Under the pieces are notes generated by a model. It was not told where the DNA came from. It searched no databases and worked only from the letters and a program-made list of their open reading frames with translations. A DNA stretch of 64,000 nt from Doris montereyensis (taxonomy: Eukaryota; Mollusca; Gastropoda; Nudibranchia; Dorididae): contig JAXRKP010000084.1 in NCBI GenBank assembly GCA_037039925.1, positions 390,001 to 454,000 of the forward strand, given 5' to 3'. How positions within the stretch are numbered: position 1 is the first letter of the stretch; the number at the start of each line of letters is the position of its first letter. This document shows, piece by piece, positions 51,221 to 64,000 of this stretch. Position numbers and translations under genes: made by a program.

Positions 51221-54200
51221 ATAGAGAAAGAGAGAAATATGTGTATCAGAAAGCAAAACACTTCAGTGCTAAAGGCTATTTTGCCATGGTGTCAGTGAAG
51301 CCAACACACGAATGGTGGCATTAAAAAAGAATCTCACTTAATAGAAATTGTATAGATATAATGATGTAATGGGATATATTTCTGAGGGCTAGAGAATCAA
51401 AATTAGGGTTTTGAATAGAAAATAATCTCAATTGAAAGAAAAAGAAAAGGAAAGAAATGAGGGTGCAAATTTGACAGACAGAAGACGTGCAAAGGAATGG
51501 ACAAAAGGAAAGGTGCTTAATACTAATAGCACATGGTGTGCTTAATAGGGATAATATAACAAATTAATGTTCCTCCCTAGATTGAAGGCATAAATGGACA
51601 TTGTAGTATGAAAAATTTCCTCCTGTGGATCAACTTCCTAAGTCTGTGAATTGTGTTTTGTCAGTGAAGGGAAACTGACACTCAGTATGCTGGTGTCTTG
51701 TTTACGCCTTCATAATGATCAAATGATTTGTAGATAAGTATGTGAAATTCGTATCCTGGAGTTTTTTTTATATGCGTTTCACAGTATACTATGCCTAGTG
51801 TAGATTGATGCACGTCCTTGTGCATACATGCAGACCTTTCTTAGCTCTCCATGCACCATATAGCACACATGCATATGTAGTTAAACCGTAAAGATTTTTT
51901 TGTTGTATGTCAATTTAGAAATTTGTAAATATATCTAGGTTAGGCTTAAGATGTTTATAAATGGACATAATTTGGTAACGACTTACAACGTCTTTCAGTT
52001 ATGGGTCTATCCACAACAAACGTGTCTTGCATTCTTACAGCTCTATGACAAAACACCACATCAACTTCTCTCAAATGTTCACACGTGCAGATATCTGAAG
52101 GAATTGGGATTGAGATCACATACCCCCAAGTCTTTAAAACACAATTTGACACTGTTAGCATGATCTCACCACTTTGTAATGCAAAGAAAGAGATTTAATT
52201 TTCTGATTTAGAGAGAAATTGATTGCCAATGATTTGTTAGTGTTATTTTTTTAAACCACATTTTTGAAAGAAAGAGACAGGAGTGGGTGTGGAGTTTTCT
52301 CATAGGAGTTTTGTCTACAATTGTCTTTCTTGTCTTGGTGTTTATCATTATATAAACAAAGCATTATTTGTTGCAAGAGATTAAAAGCTGGTCCAAAGTG
52401 GAAAAAAAAAGAAGAAAAATATAAATTATTTTAGGGTTGTCACAGACTTGAAATTCTAAAGACTCATTGATAATCATTCCACTTTGTTACTCAAAAGATC
52501 GTGGGATCGCGACCGACAGGTTGAACAATTTTCTTGGCTTTTTTTTTTTAGTTGTGGATGTGGGTAAAATCAAATATTAAAAAAAAAGAAGAAAAACAGT
52601 TACGCAACAAGTACAAATAAATAAATGCAAATTTGACTTGAAGAATTTGTAAAAGAATAAGAAAAAAAAATAGGGAAAACATGCAGACGATTATGGACTG
52701 AATTTCTTATTTGTTGATATATGTTAGTGTTAACTTGGCTTGTTGAAATGGACTAGTAAATCGTGGACATAGATATATGTTGTTTTTTTCCTAGAACTCA
52801 TTTTGTTCTTATTATACATGCCTTATTACTATTATTACCATGTTTTTATTTCTCAATACATCTTGAAGTCAGAGTTATTTTGTTTTGTTTTTTTTGTATG
52901 GGCAAATATCATGGGGAAAGCCGGCATGGTCTCATAAAAATCATATTGTGGCAGTACGTGATGTGATTTGAGAAGACAAGATTATTAAAAGGGATTGTGT
53001 GTCCCATAATGTAAATTCAGCAACTACGGTAAAAAAATGTTTTCATTGATACAACACATGAGCTTCTTTATATTTAGATCTGGTGTCAAAAATTTGTATG
53101 TCAAAAGTGTGAGTCATAAATACTAGGAATGTTTACTGTTTCAGAAAATAACTAGATTGAATCTTCTACTGCTACTAAAGATTTGCATATAACACATAGA
53201 AGCACAGACAAGGATGTATGTACAGACATTTATATTGATTTCAGTGACAATTTAACAGGCATTAAAATGAATGTACTCTTATGAATCTTTTAATTTTGTA
53301 TTATTGACTTTAAGTGTAAGTGTATGTGTATGTTTGCATACAGTTTTCCAGTTTCTGTTAAGTAAAGAAACAAGTTTCCATGATGACATTCTGAGACTGA
53401 AAATGTTTGTTTTGTATTGTCAAGGAAACAATAATAAAGTGATTCATATTGATTTTCTTGAATTCTTTTGATTGTCAACACTTTGTTCTACATGTGTAGT
53501 TTTTTAGTGGAATTGGTATTGAATGAATCACTTTCTCCTCCTCCTACTCCTAGTCCTAGGTATAAAAGAAAGAAAAAAACGGCTGAGAGATTAAAAAAAT
53601 TCAAAGCATTTTAATTTCGTTTTATTTTTGTTAGCTGAAAAAAGCTTTATTTTGGCGTGAATGCATTTATTTGTCTGCTGTTGTATTTTGGTTCTTCTAG
53701 TACTAGTGTTACTCCCAAGGCACATTTGAGCCTGTTTACCCAACCACATAAGCCCCTTTTACACCCTTGTGATTAGGTTACCATGCACATTCGCACAATA
53801 CAGATTGGCCAACCGATTAGTGTTACCATTTGGCCAACCATCGTGTTGTCAAGTGTTGTGACCTAGCAACCCATTGTGTTGTCATGTTGTGACCATGCAT
53901 CACGCGGCAACCATCGACATCAACAAATCGTGTTGTCAGAGAATGTTGTGACCATGCACATGGGTTTGCTATTACATTACATCCAATTTTTGACGAGCAA
54001 CAACACATCGATCTGAGAACAAAAACATTTATCTACATCCATGATGTTGGTTTTCTTATGTTTATTTGTAGTCTTTTCTTTCCATTCTGGAACAGGAAAC
54101 CGTTCTGATGTTGGGCATTCCAGTTGTACAGCTAATTGTTGTTGTTCATATTTCATTTCTTGACCATATGTTTACCCATAACACCGAAGGTAGAATGGAA

Positions 54201-54470
54201 ACTGATTTAAAAAAGAAAGAAATCGTAAATGTATAAGTTTTAGATGGAAGTTCATTTCTTTCAATTTCAAAGTAAAAAGGTTGCCACATCATGTGATGAT
54301 TATTATCAGACAAAGGTTTTTAAAATTTAAACAATTGATAAAGCAGATGTGGTGTAAGGTAAGGTGGAATTTACTTCATGAAACTTTTGAGTAATTAAGT
54401 GGAGAATGCAAAGCGATAAAATCATCTTGGCATTCGGTCGATTGCCGTTGTTTTACCACTGTTGTTGTGT
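51221..54470. other. Intergenic DNA 3' of DDB1
   Basis: No gene recognised. Bases 53760-53960 contain repeated GTTGTGACC and CGTGTTGTCA words with CCATGCA, in the manner of a small degenerate repeat cluster. Bases 54181-54225 (ACACCGAAGGTAGAATGG) match the 3' tail of the LINE at 16058, so a short LINE end is present. Confidence 0.45.
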
Positions 54471-54471
54471 A

Positions 54472-54785
54472 AGTAAAGTTTTTTCAAGGCCCTCATGGTC
54501 CTTTGAGCCAGAGCTTACCCCAGTTTCTATAGTCTGTAGTGTTGTTTGTGAATCGGAATGGGTGATAAGCACCTCCTGGACAGGACGCTAGTCTGGCACA
54601 GGTTTTCACTCCCTTGCTGTAACAGTTGCTGGTAATGGTGCCCATTTTAATCTGGATTGAATTAACAAGGAAGCGCATGTTAAGTATCTTTCCAAAGGAA
54701 CACAACATCAGACGTAGCTTTGCTAGGATTTGAACCCAGGATCTCATGATTCCATGTCTGGTTATTCTTCTGCTCAACAGAGCTC
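54472..54785 (-). mobile_element. SINE (family B), minus strand, with tRNA-like head
   Basis: Shares ATAAGCACCTCCTGGACAGG and GACGCTAGTCTGGCACAGG with the copy at 48.9 kb. The minus-strand head shows GGTTCAAATCC (B box, about 54729-54739) and a decayed A-box region, so the family starts from a tRNA. Confidence 0.7.
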
Positions 54786-56870
54786 GTAGATAGCTCCAAG
54801 TCTTGGTTCGGTTAATACGGTAGCTTTCAGTCTTCACGTGCCCAATGAAACCTTTTTATTTTTAGTATAGTTTACCTTCTTTTTTCTTCTTTTCGCTGTG
54901 AAGATTCTGAGACAACAAAAATTTGTATTTGTATGGACAATGTTTGATGAAACATACACTATATGTCGTGTTATGATAAATAATGAGTTAATTAGTGGAG
55001 AGAATGAAATTAGTTCAGGAAACAAATTGTCTTTTATTTTCCGTATGTTTTGAAGAACATAGGGAAGTGTATTGTAACCAACACATACCTTTTACTACAT
55101 GGGGGCTCTGCTGAAAATTGCATTTGCCAAGATTCAAACCCGTGGTTTGTGTGATTACTCTTGCATCTCCACTGATTTCCGGTACTGGTACTGTTGTTAC
55201 TAAATTTATTTGATTTTACTTGATTTTTGTAGCCTCTTCCCTGTCCACACACTGTATACATACATGTACATAACATCTGAAACATACATACACACACATA
55301 CACACACATAAGAATATAGCCTACTGTCGTATAGTAGTAGCATGTACATGATATGACAACAACAAAAGAAAGAAAGGAGCCACTCAATCATGGTTTATCA
55401 GTTTTCATGGGAGAAAATGTATTTCCTGGTTAAATATTCACAACAATATATATGCGGACATGAACAGAAAGCCCCGAGTCTTGAGACATGAATTTATGAA
55501 CAAAACGTCCAGTGCTAGTAGTAGTAGTAGTACATGTTGTTTCATGGCTTGTTTGACATGTTAAGATGAGATGATGACCAGGAGCTAATTCATTCATGCA
55601 CCATCAATTTAATGGTTAATTTTGGGGAATCCAATTCCCAAACTCTCCTCAATCCATGGAAAAATCAAAACAAGTCAAAACAAAACAGCAGCCAAAGACA
55701 CCCCCACCCCCCCAAAAAAGAACCCCCCCCAACCCAAACAATGAAAAACCCAAAACAAAACAGCTGTAAAATCCTGATTCCCCCCCCTTTTTTTATGGTA
55801 CTTGTACACTAACTGATGACAACAAAACTTGTTATTTGAAGCTCATATGCAATCAATGGAGGAATGGCGAAAATATTGAAAGAAATGAGGATTAAATTTA
55901 GCACAAAGCACATGACATATTCTATTATTTAGTAGACAAGGAAAAACAAATCTTATCTTAGATTACAGATAAGGTTTCTCCAAAGATAAATAAAATAAGT
56001 TAATAGCAGTACTTAGTAACAATAGTAACATGAAAATTCAGTCCCTCAGTGCTTTAACAAATGAAAAAAATTAAAAATACATAAACAAGCCAAAAACTAC
56101 ATCATGTTTGAGTTCTGTGTAGAGGGGGAAAGCAGATTTATTAGTAAGATTCTTTTTGTTTGCGACAAAAGGCTAAAAACCCCAAAATATTCAGATAATG
56201 TAAGACGTAAAAGGTTTTTTAGGAAAGAAAGAGATATCACAAGCAACTACAGTTACAAACCAGCAGCTTCCATGATTATTTATGCGAGTCTCACGCTTTA
56301 CAACATCACATTCACAATATCAATATGTATATAATAATATAATAATGGGAAGCAACAAATCAAATGGTTTGGACACGCCATGAGAATGGGGCCATAACAA
56401 CCAGCCTCAAAGCCATATAACATGAAATTTAACATTGATGGAGTAAAAGAGAACCTCCTACTCCTAAACAACATGTCGATCCAAAAGACAGCACAACTGG
56501 CATGCGGCCGGAAATTGCATCTCCTCGACAGACAAAAAAAGTAAGAAAAAGGAAAGCATAAGCCTACTAAAACAGCACTAAAACATAATAATATTAATAA
56601 TATATGCCTACCTTAAAAAGAATTATATGTATTTATAAATTATAATGCACCTTTTCAACCCAAATGAGCCTGCCTGTAATGTAATGTATATGTATACGTA
56701 CATATGTACATGTAGGCTCTATGTATGTATATACAATGTATTAATATATGTATTTACGTATATATGTATGTAATATGTATGTATGAACATTCCCCAAATG
56801 AACACGCGTCAGACCACTAAAAGTAACCATATTTTGCCTGTATGTTCTCTAAACCAGGCCTTGAAAATCA
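54786..56870. other. Intergenic; decayed LINE and tRNA-like scraps
   Basis: Bases 55128-55150 (GATTCAAACCCGTGG) look like a stray B box on the minus strand. Bases 56345-56400 read KQQIKWFGHAMRMGP, a LINE C-terminal motif. Mixed TATG repeats lie at 56680-56780. No gene. Confidence 0.45.
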
Positions 56871-56876
56871 TCCAAC

Positions 56877-57580
56877 CGATTCTATCCAAACAGTACTATG
56901 GGGGTTCTATCCAAACAGTTTGGGTTTTCAACCCACCCAATGCCCGATTCTATCCATTGTAACATCATCCACCCAAAATCCATTGTAACAGTCAACCCAC
57001 CCAATGCCCGATTCTATCCATTGTAACAGTACTATGGGTTTTCAACCCACCCAATGCCCGATTCTATCCATTGTAACAGTACTATGGGTTTTCAACCCAC
57101 CCAATGCCCGATTCTATCCATTGTAACAGTACTATGGGTTTTCAACCCACCCAATGCCCGATTCTATCCATTGTAACAACTATGGGTTTTCAACCCACCC
57201 AATATTCTATCCATTGTAACAGGGTTTTCAACCCACCCAATGCCCGATTCTAGCCATTGTAACAGTACTATGGGTTTTCAACCAACCCAATGCCCGATTC
57301 TATCCATTGTAACAGTACTATGGGTTTTCAACCCACCCAATGCCCGATTCTATCCATTGTAACAGTACTATGGGTTTTCAACCCACCCAATGCCCGATTC
57401 TATCCATTGTAACAGTACTATGGGTTTTCAACCCACCCAATGCCCGATTCTAGCCATCGTAACAGTACTATGGGTTTTCAACCCACCCAATGCCCGATTC
57501 TAGCCATTGTAACAGTACTATGGGTTTTCAACCCACCCAATGCCCGATTCTAGCCATTGTCAGTACGCATGGGTTTTCAC
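56877..57580. repeat. 50-bp minisatellite
   Basis: About 13 units of CCCGATTCTATCCATTGTAA, CAGTACTATG, GGTTTTCAAC, CCACCCAATG in order. Several units are shortened, especially at 56880-57000 and 57170-57240. Each unit has a GGGTT-TTC-AACCC hairpin. CTATCC changes to CTAGCC in the last units. Confidence 0.96.
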
Positions 57581-57589
57581 TCGCACTAA

Positions 57590-59876
<2,287 letters not shown>

Positions 59877-60504
59877 TCACTGCATGGATGAGTATGAGCA
59901 CCCAAGAAATTATTGGACCTTTCTGGTTCACGGATGATAATGAAACATCCGTAAAGGGCCTACATACTCAGTGATCAATCCGAGCACTCTGATGGATCGC
60001 TGAGTGAATGTGGATTAAAAATAATTCCACAAAAATCCAACAATTTTTTGGATAGCTAGTTTTGAAAATCAAGCGCTGCTTGAACTTTTATTGGTTTTAT
60101 CTGGGATTGCTCACCGTTCACAAAGTGAGTGGGACAGTCTAGTCTAGACAAGATGAATCTATTAAAATTTTGACTGACAAGTGAGATATTATTATTATCT
60201 TTGTATCAAAATTGACAAATCTACTCAAGTTAAAAACATAAATCCTGTTCGTAATCAGTGACTCAAAATTAAGGGGATCTTTTGCTTGTATTCTTCTTAT
60301 TAAAAGGTTATTTTTTAAGAAGATAAATTTGGATTATTATATTTTTTATATTTGCAAGTTAGAAGTAGAAGGCTCTGTATTGAGTAGTCCAATGAATTTG
60401 TTGCACCTTTCAACTTCTTTGGTTGTTGTTTTCAATGGGAGGACCAACTATTTTTATAATATTATTAAGTAATAATTGAAGATAATTTTGTCTCCTCGTA
60501 ACCA

Positions 60505-60745
60505 GCTGAACATGACCACAACCTGGATCTTTATGAAGGTCAAGAAGGGAGGATTTTGGAGGACAAAATGAGTGGGAAAAGAAACAGAGGAAAGCTAGGC
60601 AGAAGATGGAAGAAAGATATAGAGGAATCTTTAGAAAAAAACAATAACGGAGACTGGAAGAATGGCAATGGCACAGGACAGAGAAGCGTTCAAAGGTGCT
60701 GTCACCGTCAGGAATGGTCCTGACGATGATGATTGGATATGTGGT
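60505..60745 (+). mobile_element. Non-LTR retrotransposon 3' end
   Basis: Reads GKRNRGKLGRRWKKDIEESL and, in another frame, MAMAQDREAFKGAVTVRNGP then DDDDW, the usual last residues of a common LINE family. It ends in GATGATGATG repeats. Confidence 0.65.
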
Positions 60746-61070
60746 TGATGATGATGATGACCTCAACTCCTGAATTATGTTAATATGTGACAGGTCTTCT
60801 CTTTTCATATGGCATTCTTTCACCCAAAGAGACCATCATTTTCATCTTTTCTTTCGAGAAGCACAAAAAATGGCTAAAAAGGCATCTAGAGCTGCAACAT
60901 CGGCCAAATTGAAGTGAAGCAAATACATGCATGTGTCTACTGCATATTAGGTTATCTATTGTTGTTATCAATATTATACCTCAGTGAAAATAATTCATTT
61001 TAATGCAGGTATAAATATATTCATGTATTTTTTATATATATTACCATTGATTGTAATATATTATAATGCA

Positions 61071-61180
61071 TTCATAATGCTGTTATATTTAAACTTATAC
61101 ATTGTAATGCATTCATAATGCTGTTATATTTAAACTTAAACTTATAATGCATTCATAATGCTGTTATATTTAAACTTAAA
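61071..61180. repeat. Three-copy short tandem repeat
   Basis: AATGCATTCATAATGCTGTTATATTTAAACTT-type units (AATGCATTCATAATGC, then TGTTATATTTAAACTT) three times at 32-40-bp spacing. Confidence 0.85.
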
Positions 61181-61200
61181 CAGTGTGCTATTCACATATG

Positions 61201-61450
61201 TACCGCCAGTGGCCCAGTGGTTACGATCATGAGGACGGTCATGAGGTCCTGAGTTTATACCCTAGCAAAAGCTAGTTCTGATGTTGTGTTCCTTGAGAAA
61301 GACATTTAACATACATTTTCCAACTCGTATCAGGTGCAAATGGGTACAAGCGCTAGCATCAGACTAGTGTCCTGTCCAGGTTATTATCATCTGTTCTGCT
61401 TCATGCTATAGAAACCAGAATAAGCTCAGGCTCTATGGCCTTGATGACGG
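61201..61450 (+). mobile_element. tRNA-derived SINE (family B), plus strand
   Basis: The A box TGGCCCAGTGG is at 61210-61220, then a decayed B box (GAGTTTATACCC). The core AGGTGCAAATGGGTACAAGC and GACTAGTGTCCTGTCCAGG is the reverse complement of the copies at 48.9 and 54.5 kb. Confidence 0.7.
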
Positions 61451-61891
61451 AACCTTACTTTACTCAATGAAAAGGATAGAATAGAAATGTTGAAAGATAT
61501 TATTCTGTCTGACAAAAAAGTCAACAATGATATACAATTCTAGTATAACCTTTTGGAAAAGAATCCCTTACATGTAAAATGTTCAGTTAAATCGTTAAAT
61601 TTCTTAAGTAACATCAGGAGTATTAATGTAATTTTATTATTTTTGTGTTAACTGTTTTATTTCTCTTCACATGTATCTTTTCATGGATGTATCATTTTAC
61701 AATAACATATCAATAATTTGATGTATAAACCAACATCACGCCAGTATCATACTGTATCATGTTTTATATGAAAGATAATGTTTACTTTTATATTTACTTG
61801 TATTTTTTGTGTGTATGGGCAGATTTCTGAATAAAAAGGCATTCATACCTTCAAAATCTGAATAAAATTCATTCATTCATACTTTACTCTA

Positions 61892-61929
<38 letters not shown>

Positions 61930-62634
61930 CTGTATTTTAGTCATCAATGAGATCTTAAAGATGTGGCTACAAGGACAATTACGTTATACATGTATTGAAT
62001 TGAAATGAATTGAATACGAGGCAGAAAGTTCAAGGCCTTGTGATGCAGGCGATGACAGCGCAGTGCAATACTATTACTACAATAATAAACAACAATTTTG
62101 TTTTTGTTGAGCCCCGCACTAGCAGGGCATTGCTCGTGGAGATTACAATGTAAAGCATGTCAGTTCAGTGTGCGTAACAGTTATTAGTGTAAAATCATTT
62201 GACCATATTACATGCGCAAGTCTTGTCAATACACATGCCAATTGTTTTCATTGTAGTTTTTATTTCTTTTCATAAAATCACAATTCATTTGGGTGCCATC
62301 AAATATTGGACACCCAGCGTACATTATGATAAATACAGAGGGTCAACAAAATTCAAGGTCCAATGTCTAGCATTGCTGCTAAGTCCTGCAACTTCAACTT
62401 GTTGAACTTCATCAACATGACAATTATTGATGTTGTACCCAGCTTTACTCTAATGGGTAGATTTCTGAAAATGAAAGTAAAATACTGACTGATTGATGGT
62501 GATTGATTAGAATTAACACAAATATTGTGACAACATAATATTGATGTGCTCATCTCAGGATGGACTGGGAGGAAAAACCATGATAACAAATGTTCAAGAA
62601 TGAGAGAAATAAAATAACATACACAAATATCAGT
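61451..62634. other. Intergenic DNA
   Basis: A LINE-type tail at about 61800-61880 (GAATAAAAAGGCATTCATACC), an (AT)n run at 61895-61926, and chance frames. Nothing else. Confidence 0.45.
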
Positions 62635-62914
62635 CGAAAGTGAAGGATAATGACATTAAATAAGAAGTTGAATCCCCATAGGAACAAAGACTGGACAAAT
62701 ACAAAGGAATAGACAGAAGAAATCTTTGGGTACATAGGATTCAACCTGCGACCTTACCTCAGAGAAGGTTGTGGGTTCAATCCCATGGTGCCCAAAAGAT
62801 TTCTAGTCTATTCTTCTGTATTTGTCTCGTCTTTGATCCTATGGGGCTTTAATATTACTTAACATCATTATCCTTCATTTTCAACATGCCCCTTGCCTCA
62901 TTGTTTGTCTTTAC
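62635..62914. mobile_element. Head-to-head inverted pair of family A SINEs
   Basis: The minus copy at 62635-62755 ends in TTCAACCTGCGACCTT. Within about 6 bp a plus copy starts at 62761 with AAGGTTGTGGGTTCAATCCC and runs to TTGCCTCATTGTTTGTC. Both lack the A-box half of the tRNA head and meet at the B-box region. Confidence 0.75.
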
Positions 62915-62930
62915 AAAATCCAGTCGGCAA

Positions 62931-63322
62931 CACCTGTCAATTATCTGCCTGAACATACACAATACATTGTCAATTATCTGCCTGAACATAGACAATTTGT
63001 AAGCATACATCTGTCAACTATCTGCCTACATCTGTCAATTATCTGCCTGAACATACACAATTTGTGGGCATACATCTGTCAACTATCTGCCTGAACATAG
63101 ACAATTTGTGGGCATACATCTGTCAATTATCTGTCTGAACATACACAGTTTGTGGGCATATATGACAACATCTGTAGACAACTACATCTGTCAATTATCT
63201 GCCTGAACATAGACAATTTGTGGGCATACATCTGTCAATTATCTGCCTGAACATAGACAATTTGTGGGCATACATCTGACAACTATCTGCCTGAACATAG
63301 ACAATTTGTGGGCATACATCTG
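62931..63322. repeat. 44-bp minisatellite
   Basis: About nine units of CATCTGTCAATTATCTGCCT, GAACATAGAC, AATTTGTGGGCATA, with a few short or merged units. It starts just after the SINE pair. Confidence 0.95.
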
Positions 63323-63539
63323 TTCACGTAGGTGAAGCATAAAAATTCCTTCGGTTTCTTTTTTGAATACAAAATACGTGTATAGTAAATGCAAGACAGA
63401 TCACAGTGGTTGTAGACAGCCTTATTGATTGAACAATTTTTTCACAAGTCGTCTCCTACTTTATATTTATCTTTTCTTGGTGACTGAGGCTACAAAACAA
63501 ATTGTCACAACTCCAAGCCTAAATATCATAATTTCCTGT

Positions 63540-63990
63540 TTTCCTGTAAGAAAAAATCAACACTTCAAGCCATTCAAAACAATGCAGCCAGACTTATCTT
63601 TAAGAAACGAAAATTTGAAAATGTATCCCCACTACTGACAGAAGTTCATTGGTTTAGTCGAAAAAAGAATAAAATTCAAAGCTGCAACTTTAGTTTCTAA
63701 ATGTCTTGATGGAACAGCACCTAGCTATCTTCAAAGTCTTTTACATGTTTACAAACCTGGTCACACATTAAGATCGTCTGCCGATACTTCTACTCGAAAG
63801 TACTCCCAAAAGTAAAAACTAGTGCTGGTACACGATATTTGGAATATTATTATTATGGCCCATTTTGTGTGGAACGATCCCCACAGAGTCTTAGATTAGA
63901 GAGTCAAAGTCACTGTCAATTTTGAGAAAAAACATCAAGACATATCTTTTTAACCAGCTTATAAAACTTTACTTTCTCTTAAATGAAAAG
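63540..63990 (+). mobile_element. Non-LTR retrotransposon C-terminal remnant at the right edge
   Basis: Reads LQAIQNNAARLIFKKRKFEN, then VSPLLTEVHWF; after a frameshift EKRIKFKAATLVSKCLDGTA and PSYLQSLL; later LRSS and KNIKTYLFNQL. This order (N-AAR, LHW-like, KRI-FK, PSYL, LRS, K-YLF) is the C-terminal region of CR1/Jockey-like reverse transcriptases. It is frameshifted and may continue beyond the window. Confidence 0.75.
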
Positions 63991-64000
63991 TTACATAATT

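Noticed and set aside
56877..57580. CRISPR-like array
   Set aside because: Units are contiguous tandem copies with no unique spacers, in a eukaryotic context. The same holds for the 27-, 44- and 90-bp arrays.

Overview
The window is metazoan nuclear DNA: AT-rich, with few genes, long introns with canonical GT..AG splice sites, and many transposon remnants, tRNA-derived SINEs, microsatellites and minisatellites. The receptor type at 5.8-6.7 kb and the SINE and LINE tails look molluscan, probably gastropod. That placement is inference from remembered family features, not from a search.

The main gene is a complete plus-strand DDB1 (damage-specific DNA-binding protein 1, the CUL4-RBX1 ubiquitin ligase adaptor). 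I traced 27 coding exons from the ATG at 9998 to the TGA at 50355, with an AATAAA at 50486. All 26 introns are GT..AG and the phases join exon to exon. The product is 1137 residues, against 1140 in human. One exon (exon 8, 24157-24314) is one base short, which shifts the frame and would stop the protein after residue 296. Every other exon is intact and conserved, so a base-call error is likely, but it needs checking.

Upstream, 5758-6676 holds the last exon of a class A G-protein-coupled receptor, probably of the gastropod chemosensory type. It is broken by one extra A near 6075 and has a poly(A) signal at 6702. I found no other protein-coding gene I would defend. Most other open frames are chance, simple-repeat translations or transposon debris.

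The DDB1 introns carry most of the unusual structure. Intron 1 has a long imperfect inverted repeat (about 10.67-13.78 kb) and a decayed LINE with a deleted endonuclease domain (about 13.99-16.11 kb). Intron 18 has a 27-bp minisatellite. Intron 21 has a 90-bp minisatellite of about 25 units with a local three-unit higher-order pattern. Intron 22 has a hAT-like element with CAGRG ends. Intron 25 has a second hAT-like element with matching ends, a 6-bp target repeat and a zinc-finger-like coding fragment.

The 3' flank (50.5-64 kb) is intergenic. It holds SINE copies, including two loci where a minus copy is followed by a plus copy with tRNA-like heads facing each other, 50-bp and 44-bp minisatellites, a (GA)n tract, LINE tails, and the C-terminal remnant of another non-LTR retrotransposon at the right edge. 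No new multi-gene system is visible. The candidates worth follow-up are the repeat structures and the two single-base frameshifts.
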